Positions 26,619-36,293 of a stretch of 64,000 nt of DNA are shown here, in pieces (position 1 is the first letter of the stretch; each line of letters begins with the position of its first letter). The position numbers and the translations under genes are program-made. The notes below the pieces were generated by a model. It worked only from the letters and a program-made list of their open reading frames with translations. It was not told where the DNA came from and did no database searches. Origin of the DNA: Jannaschia sp. CCS1 (GTDB taxonomy: Bacteria > Pseudomonadota > Alphaproteobacteria > Rhodobacterales > Rhodobacteraceae); assembly GCF_000013565.1 (NCBI RefSeq), contig NC_007802.1, positions 2,170,001 through 2,234,000 on the forward strand, read 5' to 3'.

Positions 26619-26731
26619 CAGGGCGCGCGGCTCATGCGCGACCGCGGGCCGGTCCAACCCAAATCCGGTCCTCCAGCCGATGCCCAGGGTCAGGCGGGTG
26701 GCGGGGACCGTGACACCGCTCATGACCGGGC

Positions 26732-27169
26732 TCACTGATTGATGCGGACGTCCTCGTAGACAAGCACGAGCTGTTCGATGGCCACGCCGTTGCCACCGCG
26801 TGCATCGAACATCGGCCCCACGTATTTGCGTGGCCAGGCCTCCCGGAAGGTCCAGCGGATCTGCGGCTCACGGGCCAGGTTAAGCGACGTCAGCTGCACC
26901 GTTCTTCGGTCCACATTGCCGCTGAGAACCGTTTGATACCACTCCCATAACTGCACGCTGCTCTGGGTCATTCCACGCTTGAAGGTCACGTCGCCGGTAT
27001 GGGAGCGTCCGGGCATCTTGATCGTGCGCCCGGCGCTGCCTGTCCGGTACTCCACCACATCGGTCTCCAATGTCAGGCCGCTGACCTCTGCGAAGTCGAT
27101 CCCGGCGACGTTATCAATTTCCACTTGAAACAGGAAATCCGGAAAGGGGTGTTCGGTCGTCGTGGACAT
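26732..27169 (-). CDS. Phage tail tube / contractile injection system inner-tube protein (gp19-like), orphan
   Basis: The 145-residue protein matches T4 gp19-like tube proteins: N-terminal PFPDFLFQVEIDNVAGIDFAEVSGL, then VVEYRTG, GDVTFKRGMTQSSVQLWEWY and a C-terminal AWPRKYVGPMFDARGGNGVAIEQLVLVYED. This is the Afp1/Pvc1 or phage tail pattern, in which hexamers stack into the inner tube. The start is ATG 27169; a longer frame to 27538 overlaps the divergent gene. No sheath, baseplate, spike or ATPase gene lies near, so this is an isolated tube gene. It could be a remnant, part of a dispersed system, or a repurposed protein. Confidence 0.85.
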   Translation of the reverse strand: MSTTTEHPFPDFLFQVEIDNVAGIDFAEVSGLTLETDVVEYRTGSAGRTIKMPGRSHTGDVTFKRGMTQSSVQLWEWYQTVLSGNVDRRTVQLTSLNLAREPQIRWTFREAWPRKYVGPMFDARGGNGVAIEQLVLVYEDVRINQ

Positions 27170-27268
27170 CGATTGGCTCCTGAAGAAGGGTCCCGCAGCA
27201 ATGGTAGTGCATGCTAGGCTAGCACAGATTTCGTGTCGCAAGAGGGATTTTCTGTTAGGCTTTCGTCC

Positions 27269-27661
27269 ATGGCGCCCCCCAAACCCTCCCCGCAGCGCAC
27301 ACATGATCCTGACGTCGTGGTCGACATCCGGTGGCGGGACGCTGTCTTTTACCTGGTCCTGCACAACATCGCGCCCCATTGCGTCCACGACGTGCGCGTG
27401 GCGTTCCGCCCGAAGATCATGGGGATGGGCGGACGGGTCGACATCTCTGGTCTGCCGATCTGGGACGATTTGGCGATCCTGCCGCCGGGCCGCGAGATCG
27501 AGGTTGCCGTGGACCGCGATGGGACGTTCTTCCTGCACAATCCCGAGGGGCCTGTCGGTGTTTCGGTGCGCTATGCGCTTGGCGATGGCACGGCATTAAG
27601 GGGCTTTCAGACGATCAATTTTGGCGCCTACCGCGAGTTTCCCGATCTGCGCATCACCTGA
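27269..27661 (+). CDS. Conserved hypothetical protein divergent from the tail-tube gene
   Basis: The protein has 130 residues if it starts at ATG 27269; a GTG at 27233 in the same frame is also possible, and neither has a strong ribosome-binding site. It is beta-rich with alternating hydrophobic residues (DPDVVVDIRWRDAVFYLVLH; VRVAFRPKIMG; GREIEVAVDRDG; VGVSVRYALGDG), suggesting an immunoglobulin-like sandwich. There is no signal peptide or membrane segment. It is transcribed divergently from the tube protein across about 100 bp, so the two may share control. Function unknown. Confidence 0.6.
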   Translation: MAPPKPSPQRTHDPDVVVDIRWRDAVFYLVLHNIAPHCVHDVRVAFRPKIMGMGGRVDISGLPIWDDLAILPPGREIEVAVDRDGTFFLHNPEGPVGVSVRYALGDGTALRGFQTINFGAYREFPDLRIT

Positions 27662-27704
27662 GCGCGGCGAGGACACCCGTCAGGGTGGAGGAGCGGGCGC
27701 GGGA

Positions 27705-28247
27705 TCAGGCGCGCAGCGCCGCCATAAGCTGTGGCACATCGTCGACGGCCTGGATGAACTCCAAAAGGCTTGGATCCGCAAAATCCTGATCCACCACATG
27801 GGTCAACAGGGCGCGCAGCGGATCCCAATAGCCATTGGTGTTGAGCAGGAAGATCGGCTTGTCGTGCAACCCCAGCTGTCGCCAGGTGAGCACCTCGAAG
27901 AACTCATCGAGCGAGCCCGCGCCGCCGGGCAGGACCACGACCGCATCGGCGTTCATAAACATCACCTTCTTGCGTTCATGCATCGTCTCGGTGATCACGA
28001 AGGTCGACAGGTCGGTTTTGCCGACTTCGCGGTCCATCAGGTGTGTCGGGATCACGCCGAACGTCTCGGCTCCGCCCGCCTGTGCTGCGCGCGCGACCGC
28101 GCCCATCAGGCCGACATCCCCCGCGCCATAGACGAGGCGGATGTGGTCGTCGGCCATCGCACGGCCAAGGGCGGTGGCGGCCAGCTCGAAGGCGGGATCG
28201 GCCCCGGCGCGAGAGCCACAATAGACACACAATGATAGCCGTCTCAT
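27705..28247 (-). CDS. LOG family protein (cytokinin riboside 5'-monophosphate phosphoribohydrolase-like)
   Basis: The 180-residue protein has the LOG motifs: LCVYCGSRAGADPAF at the N-terminus, LVYGAGDVGLMGAVARAA (nucleotide-binding loop), the ERKKVMFMNADAVVVLPGGAGSLDEFFEVLTW core containing the PGGxGxxxE signature, and KPIFLLNTNGYWDPL. The family hydrolyses nucleoside 5'-monophosphates, releasing the base; bacterial members are often annotated as lysine decarboxylases in error. The usual Thr of PGGxGT is Ser here. The gene stands alone on the minus strand. Confidence 0.92.
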   Translation of the reverse strand: MRRLSLCVYCGSRAGADPAFELAATALGRAMADDHIRLVYGAGDVGLMGAVARAAQAGGAETFGVIPTHLMDREVGKTDLSTFVITETMHERKKVMFMNADAVVVLPGGAGSLDEFFEVLTWRQLGLHDKPIFLLNTNGYWDPLRALLTHVVDQDFADPSLLEFIQAVDDVPQLMAALRA

Positions 28248-28398
28248 CTCAACACCTTGCGTATTTGGATCTGTTGAGCCCTAATACTGCGCATCGACAG
28301 GGCCCTCAAGCGCGGTATGCGCTGCTGGTCCAACGCCTGGGCCGGACGCTCCGGCTTGCGGGGTTTTTTGAGGGGGAAACCGTGCCAGAGGTCACGCG

Positions 28399-29964
28399 AT
28401 GAAACTTGCGGCGATGTTCGGGTCCAGTTCGGGCGCGGTCGGGGCGACGGCTGTCGGTGCGGTCGCGCTGGTTGCGGGCGCGATTGGCTTCACCGTCTTC
28501 AACGGGTCCGGTGCCCCCCTTCAAGATCAACCTGTTGCGCTCGTTGTCGCTGACGGAGCCTTGGCTGATCCGGCCATGGAGGCCGCGGGCACGGCAACAT
28601 TACCCGATCCTGTGCCCGGCATTGAGCCGCCCCGCCTTGACCTCGTGCGCGTCGAGGCCGGGGGTGAGACGGTGATCGCCGGGCAGACCTCTCCCGATAT
28701 CACGGTCGTGATCCTTCTGGACGGCCTGCAATTTGCAGTGACCCGGTCCGATGGGGCAGGGGATTTCGTGTCCCTCGTGACCCTTCCTCCCTCGCCGATG
28801 CCCCGCGCCCTCAGCGTGGAGGCCTGGCCCGAGAATGCCCCCGTGCTGGCCGGTCTGGAGACGGTCTTTATCGCGCCTGTCACCGGCCCGGGGGCGCAGC
28901 CTTCGGCCACGGCAGGGGGGCCGGGCGGCGGTGAGGTTGCGGCCCTCGATCCGTCCACGATCATGGATCCTGACGGGCCACAGGGCGTTGCTGCCGACAG
29001 CGGGGCCGGGGCCGGGGACATCGCCCCGGTAGATGGAGTCGAAATCGGCGCTGTCCCCGATGAGGAGCAGGTCGCCCTGGTGGTCCCCGCCGTTGAGGCG
29101 TTGCCTGCCGCGACGCCATCCGCAGGCCCGGCTGACACGGCGCCGGACGCCCCGCTGGATGGGGCCACACAAGCCCCGTCTGTCGTCGGGGATGCATCCC
29201 CACCCGCAGCCGGTGCGGAGGAGACAGTTGAGATCGCATCCCTCCAGCCAGGTGATGACGCGCCCACGCCTGCATCAACGGGGAGCGGCCCCGGCGTAGC
29301 GTCCTCTGGCCCGGGATCATTGACGACGCCCACCCTCTCTGCCGCCCCGGCGGCCGCCCCCCCCGCATCCACGGGAGACGGCACGCCGCGCCCGGCCCGT
29401 GCCGCCGCGCCGGCAGTTGTCATCGCCGGACCCGAGGGGGTGCGCGTGGTGCAGGGACCCACGCCAGAGCCCGAGGTGCAGACCAGCGTCCGGCTTGACG
29501 CGATTTCCTACGACGCGGAGGGGCAGGTCATCCTGGCGGGCCGCGGCCCTGTTGCGGCGGATATTCAGGTCTATCTCAACAATCAGCCCATCCAGTTGGG
29601 CGAGATCGGGCCGGGCGGCGCGTGGTCGCTGCAACTGCCCGATGTGGATCCGGGCACATACACGCTCGCGGTGGCGGAACTGGCCGAGGACGGCTCCACC
29701 ACCAGCCGGGTTGAGACACCGTTTCTGCGAGAAGACCCGGACCGGGTCGCCGAGGCGCCGGTGGCGCAGGCCGCAGGCATTGACGTGATCACCGTGCAGC
29801 CCGGATTTACGTTATGGGGCATCGCGCAGGACATGTTTGGCGATGGCATCCTCTATGTGCAGATCTTTGACGAGAACCAGGACCAGATCCGCGATCCGAA
29901 CTGGATTTTTCCCGGGCAGATCTTTCGCCTGCCTGACGTCGAGCAAAGCAATCGCGAGAACTGA
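28399..29964 (+). CDS. LysM-domain protein with Ala/Pro-rich linker
   Basis: The 521-residue protein has an N-terminal membrane segment (VGATAVGAVALVAGAIGFTVF) that anchors it to the inner membrane. A small beta domain (about 70-155, VEAGGETVIAGQTSPDITVV) and a long low-complexity Ala/Pro/Gly/Asp-rich linker (about 160-360) follow. Then comes another beta domain (ISYDAEGQVILAGRGPVAADIQVYLN, about 375-450) resembling the first, and a C-terminal LysM (VQPGFTLWGIAQDMFGDGI through FPGQIFRLP, about 465-515), which binds peptidoglycan. This is a common roseobacter cell-wall protein layout; the linker would span the periplasm. Confidence 0.85.
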   Translation: MKLAAMFGSSSGAVGATAVGAVALVAGAIGFTVFNGSGAPLQDQPVALVVADGALADPAMEAAGTATLPDPVPGIEPPRLDLVRVEAGGETVIAGQTSPDITVVILLDGLQFAVTRSDGAGDFVSLVTLPPSPMPRALSVEAWPENAPVLAGLETVFIAPVTGPGAQPSATAGGPGGGEVAALDPSTIMDPDGPQGVAADSGAGAGDIAPVDGVEIGAVPDEEQVALVVPAVEALPAATPSAGPADTAPDAPLDGATQAPSVVGDASPPAAGAEETVEIASLQPGDDAPTPASTGSGPGVASSGPGSLTTPTLSAAPAAAPPASTGDGTPRPARAAAPAVVIAGPEGVRVVQGPTPEPEVQTSVRLDAISYDAEGQVILAGRGPVAADIQVYLNNQPIQLGEIGPGGAWSLQLPDVDPGTYTLAVAELAEDGSTTSRVETPFLREDPDRVAEAPVAQAAGIDVITVQPGFTLWGIAQDMFGDGILYVQIFDENQDQIRDPNWIFPGQIFRLPDVEQSNREN

Positions 29965-30031
29965 GCCGCGCGCTCTGGTCTCTGGCCCCGGGGCGTCCTA
30001 GGTAGAGGGCAAGACAAGGGACGCCCGCCAC

Positions 30032-31906
30032 ATGCCAGCCGATACCTCGACCCAAACCACACCCGCGACCGGGTCCGTTGATGATCCCGAAGCGCAGGCG
30101 GCCGCGCTGCTGGAGGAGGAAGAGCGCCGCTCTGGCTGGCGCACGATCCGCAAGGTCACGCCCTACCTTTGGCCTGCTGACAAGCCCTGGGTCAAACGGC
30201 GGGTTGTGATTTCACTGATCATGCTGGCCATGGCCAAGGTCATCGCGGTGGGCACGCCGTTCCTCTACCGGGAGGCGGTGAACCTGCTGGCGGGCGAAAG
30301 CCTCGATCCGGCGTGGCTGTTGGGCATGGGGGCGATTGGCATCACGGTGGCTTACGGGGCCGCGCGCGCGCTGACGGTGGGTTTCAACCAATTGCGCGAT
30401 GCGATCTTTGCGAAGGTGGCCCAACGGGCCCTGCGGCAATTGGCGCTGGAGACGTTTCAGCACATCCACGCCCTGTCCATGCGCTACCACATCCAGCGCA
30501 AGACCGGCGGGTTGTCCCGTATCATTGAGCGGGGCGTGAAGGGCGTCGAATTCCTGCTGCGCTTCCTGCTGTTCTCCATCGGCCCGCTGGTGCTGGAGCT
30601 GGCGCTGACCGGCATCATCCTCGCCGTGGTCTTCGACATCAACTACCTGCTGGTCCTCGCCATCACCATTGCCGTCTACATCTGGTTCACCTTCAAGGTG
30701 ACGGAATGGCGTGTGCGCATCCGCAAGGAGATGAACGATCAGGACACCGACGCCAATCAGAAGGCCATCGACAGCCTGCTGAATTTCGAAACCGTCAAAT
30801 ATTTCGGGGCCGAAACGCGGGAGGCCAGCCGCTATGACAGCGCGATGGAGGGCTATGAGGCGGCGGCCCTGAAGACCTCCTATTCGCTGGCCTTCCTGAA
30901 CTTCGGCCAGTCGATCATCATCACCACGGGTCTTGTCGTCGTCATGGTCATGGCGGTGCTTGGGGTTCAGGACGGATCGCTGACGGTGGGCGATTTCGTC
31001 ATGGTCAACGCCTATATGATCCAGATCACCATGCCGCTGAACTTCCTCGGCACGGTCTACCGGGAGATCCGGCAGGCGCTGGTGGATATGGGCGAGATGT
31101 TCAACCTGCTGGAGCAGCCGCAGGAGGTGAAGGACAAACCCGATGCGTCGGCGTTGAACGTGACGGGTGGGCGGGTGCAGTTGCGCGACGTCCGCTTTGG
31201 GTATGACGCCGCGCGGCCGATCCTGAAAGGCGTGGATATCGACATCCCGGCGGGGCAGACGGTGGCGGTTGTCGGCTCCAGCGGGTCGGGCAAGTCGACC
31301 ATCGGGCGGCTGATGTTCCGCTTCTACGATGTGGGCGATGGGCAGATCACCATTGATGACCAAGACCTGCGTGACGTGACGCAAACCTCGCTGCACGCCA
31401 ATATCGGCGTCGTGCCCCAGGACACGGTGCTGTTCAACGACACGATCTATTACAACATCGCCTATGGCCGCGATGGGGCCACGCGCGCGGATGTGGAACA
31501 GGCGGCCCGTGCCGCCTCGATCCACGACTTCATCCTGTCGCTGCCCGAGGGGTATGAGACGCCGGTGGGCGAACGCGGCCTGAAATTATCGGGCGGTGAG
31601 AAGCAGCGGGTCGGCATTGCGCGCACGCTGTTGAAGGACCCGCCGATCCTGGTTCTGGATGAGGCGACAAGCGCGCTTGATACGGATACGGAGATGGAGA
31701 TTCAGGCCGAATTGAAGGCCATGGGAGAGGGGCGCACGGTTCTGACCATCGCCCACCGCCTGTCCACGATTGTCGATGCCGACCGGATCGTGGTGCTGGA
31801 GAAGGGCGAGGTTGTGGAAGAGGGCACCCACGACGCGCTTTTGGCCCGGGATGGCCGCTATGCGCAGCTGTGGCACCGTCAGGTGGCCGATGAGGATGCG
31901 GCGTAG
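30032..31906 (+). CDS. Atm1/ABCB7-type ABC exporter (fused permease-ATPase)
   Basis: The 624-residue half-transporter has six membrane helices in the first 350 residues and a C-terminal ATPase with Walker A GSSGSGKST (about 418), signature LSGGEKQRVGIART (about 525) and Walker B ILVLDEATSALD. The loop LRQLALETFQHIHALSMRYHIQRKTGGLSR and the YFGAETREASRYD stretch are typical of Atm1 proteins, which export glutathione-linked or sulfur compounds needed for Fe-S cluster assembly and metal detoxification. The protein works as a homodimer in the inner membrane. The small conserved protein that follows starts 16 bp after its stop. Confidence 0.93.
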   Translation: MPADTSTQTTPATGSVDDPEAQAAALLEEEERRSGWRTIRKVTPYLWPADKPWVKRRVVISLIMLAMAKVIAVGTPFLYREAVNLLAGESLDPAWLLGMGAIGITVAYGAARALTVGFNQLRDAIFAKVAQRALRQLALETFQHIHALSMRYHIQRKTGGLSRIIERGVKGVEFLLRFLLFSIGPLVLELALTGIILAVVFDINYLLVLAITIAVYIWFTFKVTEWRVRIRKEMNDQDTDANQKAIDSLLNFETVKYFGAETREASRYDSAMEGYEAAALKTSYSLAFLNFGQSIIITTGLVVVMVMAVLGVQDGSLTVGDFVMVNAYMIQITMPLNFLGTVYREIRQALVDMGEMFNLLEQPQEVKDKPDASALNVTGGRVQLRDVRFGYDAARPILKGVDIDIPAGQTVAVVGSSGSGKSTIGRLMFRFYDVGDGQITIDDQDLRDVTQTSLHANIGVVPQDTVLFNDTIYYNIAYGRDGATRADVEQAARAASIHDFILSLPEGYETPVGERGLKLSGGEKQRVGIARTLLKDPPILVLDEATSALDTDTEMEIQAELKAMGEGRTVLTIAHRLSTIVDADRIVVLEKGEVVEEGTHDALLARDGRYAQLWHRQVADEDAA

Positions 31907-31921
31907 CACAAGAGGTGGGCC

Positions 31922-32263
31922 ATGGGCGGCAAGACCTATCCCAAGACGCCGGATGGCCGCTATTTCGTTGCAAAGGCGCGGCTATGGCGCGCGACCGATC
32001 CGTCCCTTGCAGCGGCGGAGCGGACGGACGCCGTGCGCGCCCTGATGGCCGCCCGACGCGCGGTGCGCGATGCCACGGACGAGGCCGCGACGCACGCCGC
32101 CCGCGCAGAGGTCGATGCGGCCAAGCGCCGGTTGGGCGAGCGCGGCCCGGTGTGGTGGGACGACGGCGCGCCCGATGAAGGCGGGTTTCACCCGAAAAAC
32201 ACCAGCTACGCCGAATGGTGGGCCGGATTGCCCCCAGAGGCGCGGGAGAGCGGCACGGAATAG
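31922..32263 (+). CDS. Conserved hypothetical protein, 113 residues
   Basis: The protein opens with a short beta hairpin (TPDGRYFVAKARLWRATDP), then a helical Ala/Arg-rich segment (RTDAVRALMAARRAVRDA and AARAEVDAAKRRLGERGP), and ends with VWWDDGAPDEGGFHPKNTSYAEWWAGL. This pattern, including RYFVxxxRLWR and GPVWWxDGAPD, recurs in proteobacterial proteins of unknown function. There is no signal peptide. It lies 16 bp after the Atm1-type exporter and is probably co-transcribed. No activity is suggested by the residues visible. Confidence 0.75.
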   Translation: MGGKTYPKTPDGRYFVAKARLWRATDPSLAAAERTDAVRALMAARRAVRDATDEAATHAARAEVDAAKRRLGERGPVWWDDGAPDEGGFHPKNTSYAEWWAGLPPEARESGTE

Positions 32264-32285
32264 GGCCGTGACGGACCTCCGCCGC

Positions 32286-35200
32286 TCACTCCGCCGCGCG
32301 CAGGGGAGGACGGGGGGTGGTGTCGTTCTCCAATTCCGTATCGGCATAGGGGTCGTCGGCGTCGGGCATGTCCTCGGGCACCGGCGGCATCTCTTCCGCG
32401 ATTTGCGGGGTTGCTGCGACCTCTTCCTCGGCGGGAGTGCTGACCTCAGGCTCAACCTCCGGGGCTGGTTGCGCGTCGTCCCCGGTCTCCGCATCCGCTG
32501 GCGCGTCGTCTTCGGGCAGGGGTGTGGGCGCAATCTCCTCCACAAACGGATCCTCATCCCAATAGATGACCGGCTCACGGGTGCGACGGGCCTGCCGTTG
32601 CAGCGCCCAATCCTGGCCGCGCTTGCTCATCCGGCGCGCCCCGAGGCGTGCCATCCCACGGAAAAACCCGCCGAGGATCGTCCAGAACCAGACCCGCAGG
32701 GCCAGAAGCGACGGCGTGAAGATCAGCGTCAGAACGGTCGCGATGCCCAGGCCGAAGACGACCGCCGTGGCCAGCTGCTTCCACCACAGCGCGGTGGGGC
32801 TGTCGATGGTGTAGCCGCCGCCGCCGAAATCGAGCGAGACGCCGTACATCATCGGGGCGAGGCCCGCCATTGTGGTGATTGTGGTCAGCAAAACCGGGCG
32901 GATGCGCGCCTCTGCCGTGCGCACGATGGCCTCCAGCCTCGGCATGAAGCGGGAATATTCCTGGTAGGTGTCGATCAGAACAATGTTGTTGTTCACCACG
33001 ATCCCCGCCAACGCCACGATCCCGGTGCCGGTCATGATGATGGAGAAGGTCTGATCCATCACCAGCATACCGATCAGCACGCCCGTGGTGGACAAAACCA
33101 CCGCCAGCAACACGAGGACAGCGTTGTAGATCGAGTTGAACTGCGCCAGCAGGATGATGAACATCAGGCCCAGGGCGGCGGCAAATGCGCTCATCAGGAA
33201 CTGACCGGATTCCTCCTGTTCTTCCTGATCGCCACCCCATTCCCAACTGACGGAGGCGGGCAGGGGCGTTTCCGTCTCCAGCCACTCCGTGATCCGTTCA
33301 ATGCGCTCGCTCGGGGTCATGGGGGTCGTGCGCAGTTCTGCCTCACCATCGGCAATGGCCTGGGCCAGGTCCTCCAACGGTCTGTCGCCTGCGTAGTCGG
33401 GCACGTTGTGATAGGCGATTGATTCCGCCTCACCAAACAGCGCGGCGAGACCGGTATTGGGCGTGCGGATCACCAGATTGGCCTCTGCCCCCATGTCGAT
33501 CTGTTCCTGCGATCTGGTGGTGCCATAGCCGAGGGCGATCACGTCATCCTCCATCGCCACGCCATCTTCATCCAGCGGCACGATTTCGTAGATGATGATG
33601 TCGCTTTCCACATCGGCCTTCACCTCGAAGATACGGCTTTGATCCCGGCGCGAGATTTCGGCCAGCTGTGGCGTCGGGCTATAGGTCACGAAGTTCGAGA
33701 GCGGGATCAGGCCATCATTGGTCCGCACCCGCAGGCTGTCGAGGGTGGACAGAACGCGCGCCTCTTCCGGGAAGCGCACGCGAATGTCGATCTCTTCGTC
33801 CGATGTGGGCACGCGCATGGTGTCGAGCAGAATGCCCCGCGTCACCAATTGCACCATGGCCCCCACGGTCGAGGCATCGGCCCCAAAGCGGCCCGCCGCT
33901 TCGACATCGACGTTGACTTCCCATTCGATGCCCGGCAGCGGCAAGGTGTCCTCAACCAGGATCAGGCCGTTCAGGTTCTCATAATAGGTGCGCACCGTTT
34001 CCGTTGCCGCGCGCAACTCGTCCCAATTGTCGCCGGACAGGCGCAGGGATACGGGTTTGGCGTCGCCAGGTCCCCCGGTTGCCGCCAGGATCTCGGTCTG
34101 GATACCGGGGATCACGTTCAGACGGGCTTGCAGCTGGTCCAGAATATCTCCACCGGCGGGGCGGTTGCCCCACGGCTCCAGATCAATCTGGACCTGACCG
34201 ATTGTATCCGCGGGCACCGCCGCACCGCCTGTGTTGCTGTCCAGGCCACCGTCACCGGCGAAGGCGAAGACGTCCCTCACCCCTTGCTGGGTCAGGACGA
34301 TCTCTTCGACCTGCGCGACAAGGGCATCTTGTTCCGCGACTGAAAGGTTGCCGCGCGCGCGGACGTAGACGATGGCAGTTTCCGGCTCCGTCTCCACGAA
34401 GAATTCGACGCCGTTATTGTTCTCTCCAAAATAGGAAAAGACGATGCCGACAAAAGCCCCGACGACCGCGATGGCGACCAGCGGCATGATCGGGTTGCCC
34501 GTCATCAGGTGGATGAACCACCCGAACGGCGACCTGCGATAGCCCGATTTCACCCGCGTCTGGCGCGAAGCAATCTGGATCGACGCGATGAAGATCGACA
34601 TTGCGAAGCACAGCAGGACAAAAATGGAGGCGCTGATCCCGGTCTGCACCAGCGGAGACATCGTATCGGGGAAGGCAAACAGCACCCCCGGCCTGACGAC
34701 CTGAAGCGCCGAGAGGAACATGAGGTAGCCAAGCCCGATGGTTGCCACGAGGCGAACCAGATACCAGGGGACGAGACCCTTGAAGGTGTCAGACGTGTTG
34801 TCGATCAGGCGCGACGCGCGGGCCGCAACGCCGCCCAGAACCGGCAGATAAATCAGCGCCACGATCAGCGACGCCGACAGGACGAAAATCAACGTCACCG
34901 GCAGCATGCCCATGAATTCACCGGGCACGCCGGGCCAGAACAGCATCGGCAGGAAGGCGCAAAGCGTTGTGGCGGTGGAGGACACGATGGGCCAGAACAT
35001 CCGCTTGGCGGCCTCTGTGTAAGCCTGCATGGGGCGTGCGCCCTCTCTCAGGCGGCGGTCGGCGTATTCGACGACCACGATTGCCCCGTCCACCAACATG
35101 CCAACCGCAAGGATCAGGCCGAACATCACGATATTCGAGATGGTGATGCCCATGATCCCAAGCAGGATGAAGCACAGCAGGAACGATGTTGGAATCGCAA

Positions 35201-36293
35201 AGCCCACCAGCAGGGCCGAGCGCGTGCCCAGGGCGGCCAGCACCACGATCATCACCAGCGCAATGGCCGTCAGTACCGATCCCTCCAGCTGGCGGACCAT
35301 GCTGTCGACTTCCACCGACCGGTCGAGGGAGGTTTCGACATGGACCGAGGCGCGCAATTCTTCGGGCCAGTCGGCCTGGACGGCGTCCACCGTCTCCCGG
35401 ACCTCGGCCACCATGTCGATGATATTGAAGCCCAGACGTTTGATCACCTGAAGGGCCACGGTCGTCTCACCGTTAAAGCGCGCTGTGCCCGCCCGGTCCT
35501 GATAAGTCAGCCGGATCTCGGCCAGATCGCCAAGGGTCACGACCCGGTCGCCGTTGACGGTGATGGCCAGGTCATAGACGTCCTGGGCCCCGTCAAAGCT
35601 GGAGGGGATGGACACGGATATCGCGCCATTGTCGCTGCGCACCTCACCGGCGGCGATGAGCTGGTTGTTACCTTGCACGGCATTGATCAGATCAGCGGCG
35701 GTGACGTCATAGGCCTCCAACGCGAGGGGATCGAGGATCACTTCCAGCATCTCGTCCCGCGACCCGGCGATCCCGGCACTCAGCACCGGGGCCAGGGTTT
35801 CCAATTCGTCCTGCATCTCCTCGGCAAGGCGGATCAGCGTGCGCTCGGGCGCATCGCCGGAGAGGGCAACGACGATAATCGGGAACTCGGAAAAGTTGAT
35901 CTCATCGATCTGATAGCTTTCCGCGCCATCGGGAAACTGCGCCTCGGCCCGGCCCATGGCGTCACGCACATCGGCGATGGTACCGGACTTGTCCCACCCG
36001 AACTCGAACTCGACAAAGATGCCCGCGAACCCTTCGGCCGCCGTCGAATTGATCGAGAGCAACCCGTCGAGGTCCTGGAATTCAGCCTCCATCGGGCGCA
36101 CCAGAAGGCGTTCACTGTCGGCTGCGGAAATGCCGGGGAAGGGGACGGAGATGAACAGGCCGGGGATGTCGATATCCGGCTCGCCTTCCTTGGGAAGCGA
36201 GACATAGGCAAAGGTGCCGACGGTCAGCGACAACAGCACGAAGGCGATGACCATACGGGCGCGGGAGGCGGCCCAGTCGATAACACCCGTCAT
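32286..36293 (-). CDS. RND family efflux permease, unusually long
   Basis: The 1335-residue inner-membrane pump resembles AcrB/MdtB-type RND permeases. Recognisable are the N-terminal helix and FAYVSLPKEGEPDIDIPGLFISVPFPG, the transmembrane core with the proton-relay region AVGMLVDGAIVVVEYADRRLREG (about 395), and the second-half equivalent ALAGIVVNNNIVLIDTYQEYSRF (about 1090). Ordinary RND permeases have about 1030-1050 residues. Here there are extra hydrophobic segments between the two halves (about 510-620) and an acidic, Pro-rich cytoplasmic tail of about 100 residues (from about 1230, rich in EEIAPTPLPEDDAP). It is coupled to the membrane-fusion protein upstream by a 4-base overlap. No outer-membrane channel gene is present. 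Confidence 0.92.
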   Translation of the reverse strand: MTGVIDWAASRARMVIAFVLLSLTVGTFAYVSLPKEGEPDIDIPGLFISVPFPGISAADSERLLVRPMEAEFQDLDGLLSINSTAAEGFAGIFVEFEFGWDKSGTIADVRDAMGRAEAQFPDGAESYQIDEINFSEFPIIVVALSGDAPERTLIRLAEEMQDELETLAPVLSAGIAGSRDEMLEVILDPLALEAYDVTAADLINAVQGNNQLIAAGEVRSDNGAISVSIPSSFDGAQDVYDLAITVNGDRVVTLGDLAEIRLTYQDRAGTARFNGETTVALQVIKRLGFNIIDMVAEVRETVDAVQADWPEELRASVHVETSLDRSVEVDSMVRQLEGSVLTAIALVMIVVLAALGTRSALLVGFAIPTSFLLCFILLGIMGITISNIVMFGLILAVGMLVDGAIVVVEYADRRLREGARPMQAYTEAAKRMFWPIVSSTATTLCAFLPMLFWPGVPGEFMGMLPVTLIFVLSASLIVALIYLPVLGGVAARASRLIDNTSDTFKGLVPWYLVRLVATIGLGYLMFLSALQVVRPGVLFAFPDTMSPLVQTGISASIFVLLCFAMSIFIASIQIASRQTRVKSGYRRSPFGWFIHLMTGNPIMPLVAIAVVGAFVGIVFSYFGENNNGVEFFVETEPETAIVYVRARGNLSVAEQDALVAQVEEIVLTQQGVRDVFAFAGDGGLDSNTGGAAVPADTIGQVQIDLEPWGNRPAGGDILDQLQARLNVIPGIQTEILAATGGPGDAKPVSLRLSGDNWDELRAATETVRTYYENLNGLILVEDTLPLPGIEWEVNVDVEAAGRFGADASTVGAMVQLVTRGILLDTMRVPTSDEEIDIRVRFPEEARVLSTLDSLRVRTNDGLIPLSNFVTYSPTPQLAEISRRDQSRIFEVKADVESDIIIYEIVPLDEDGVAMEDDVIALGYGTTRSQEQIDMGAEANLVIRTPNTGLAALFGEAESIAYHNVPDYAGDRPLEDLAQAIADGEAELRTTPMTPSERIERITEWLETETPLPASVSWEWGGDQEEQEESGQFLMSAFAAALGLMFIILLAQFNSIYNAVLVLLAVVLSTTGVLIGMLVMDQTFSIIMTGTGIVALAGIVVNNNIVLIDTYQEYSRFMPRLEAIVRTAEARIRPVLLTTITTMAGLAPMMYGVSLDFGGGGYTIDSPTALWWKQLATAVVFGLGIATVLTLIFTPSLLALRVWFWTILGGFFRGMARLGARRMSKRGQDWALQRQARRTREPVIYWDEDPFVEEIAPTPLPEDDAPADAETGDDAQPAPEVEPEVSTPAEEEVAATPQIAEEMPPVPEDMPDADDPYADTELENDTTPRPPLRAAE

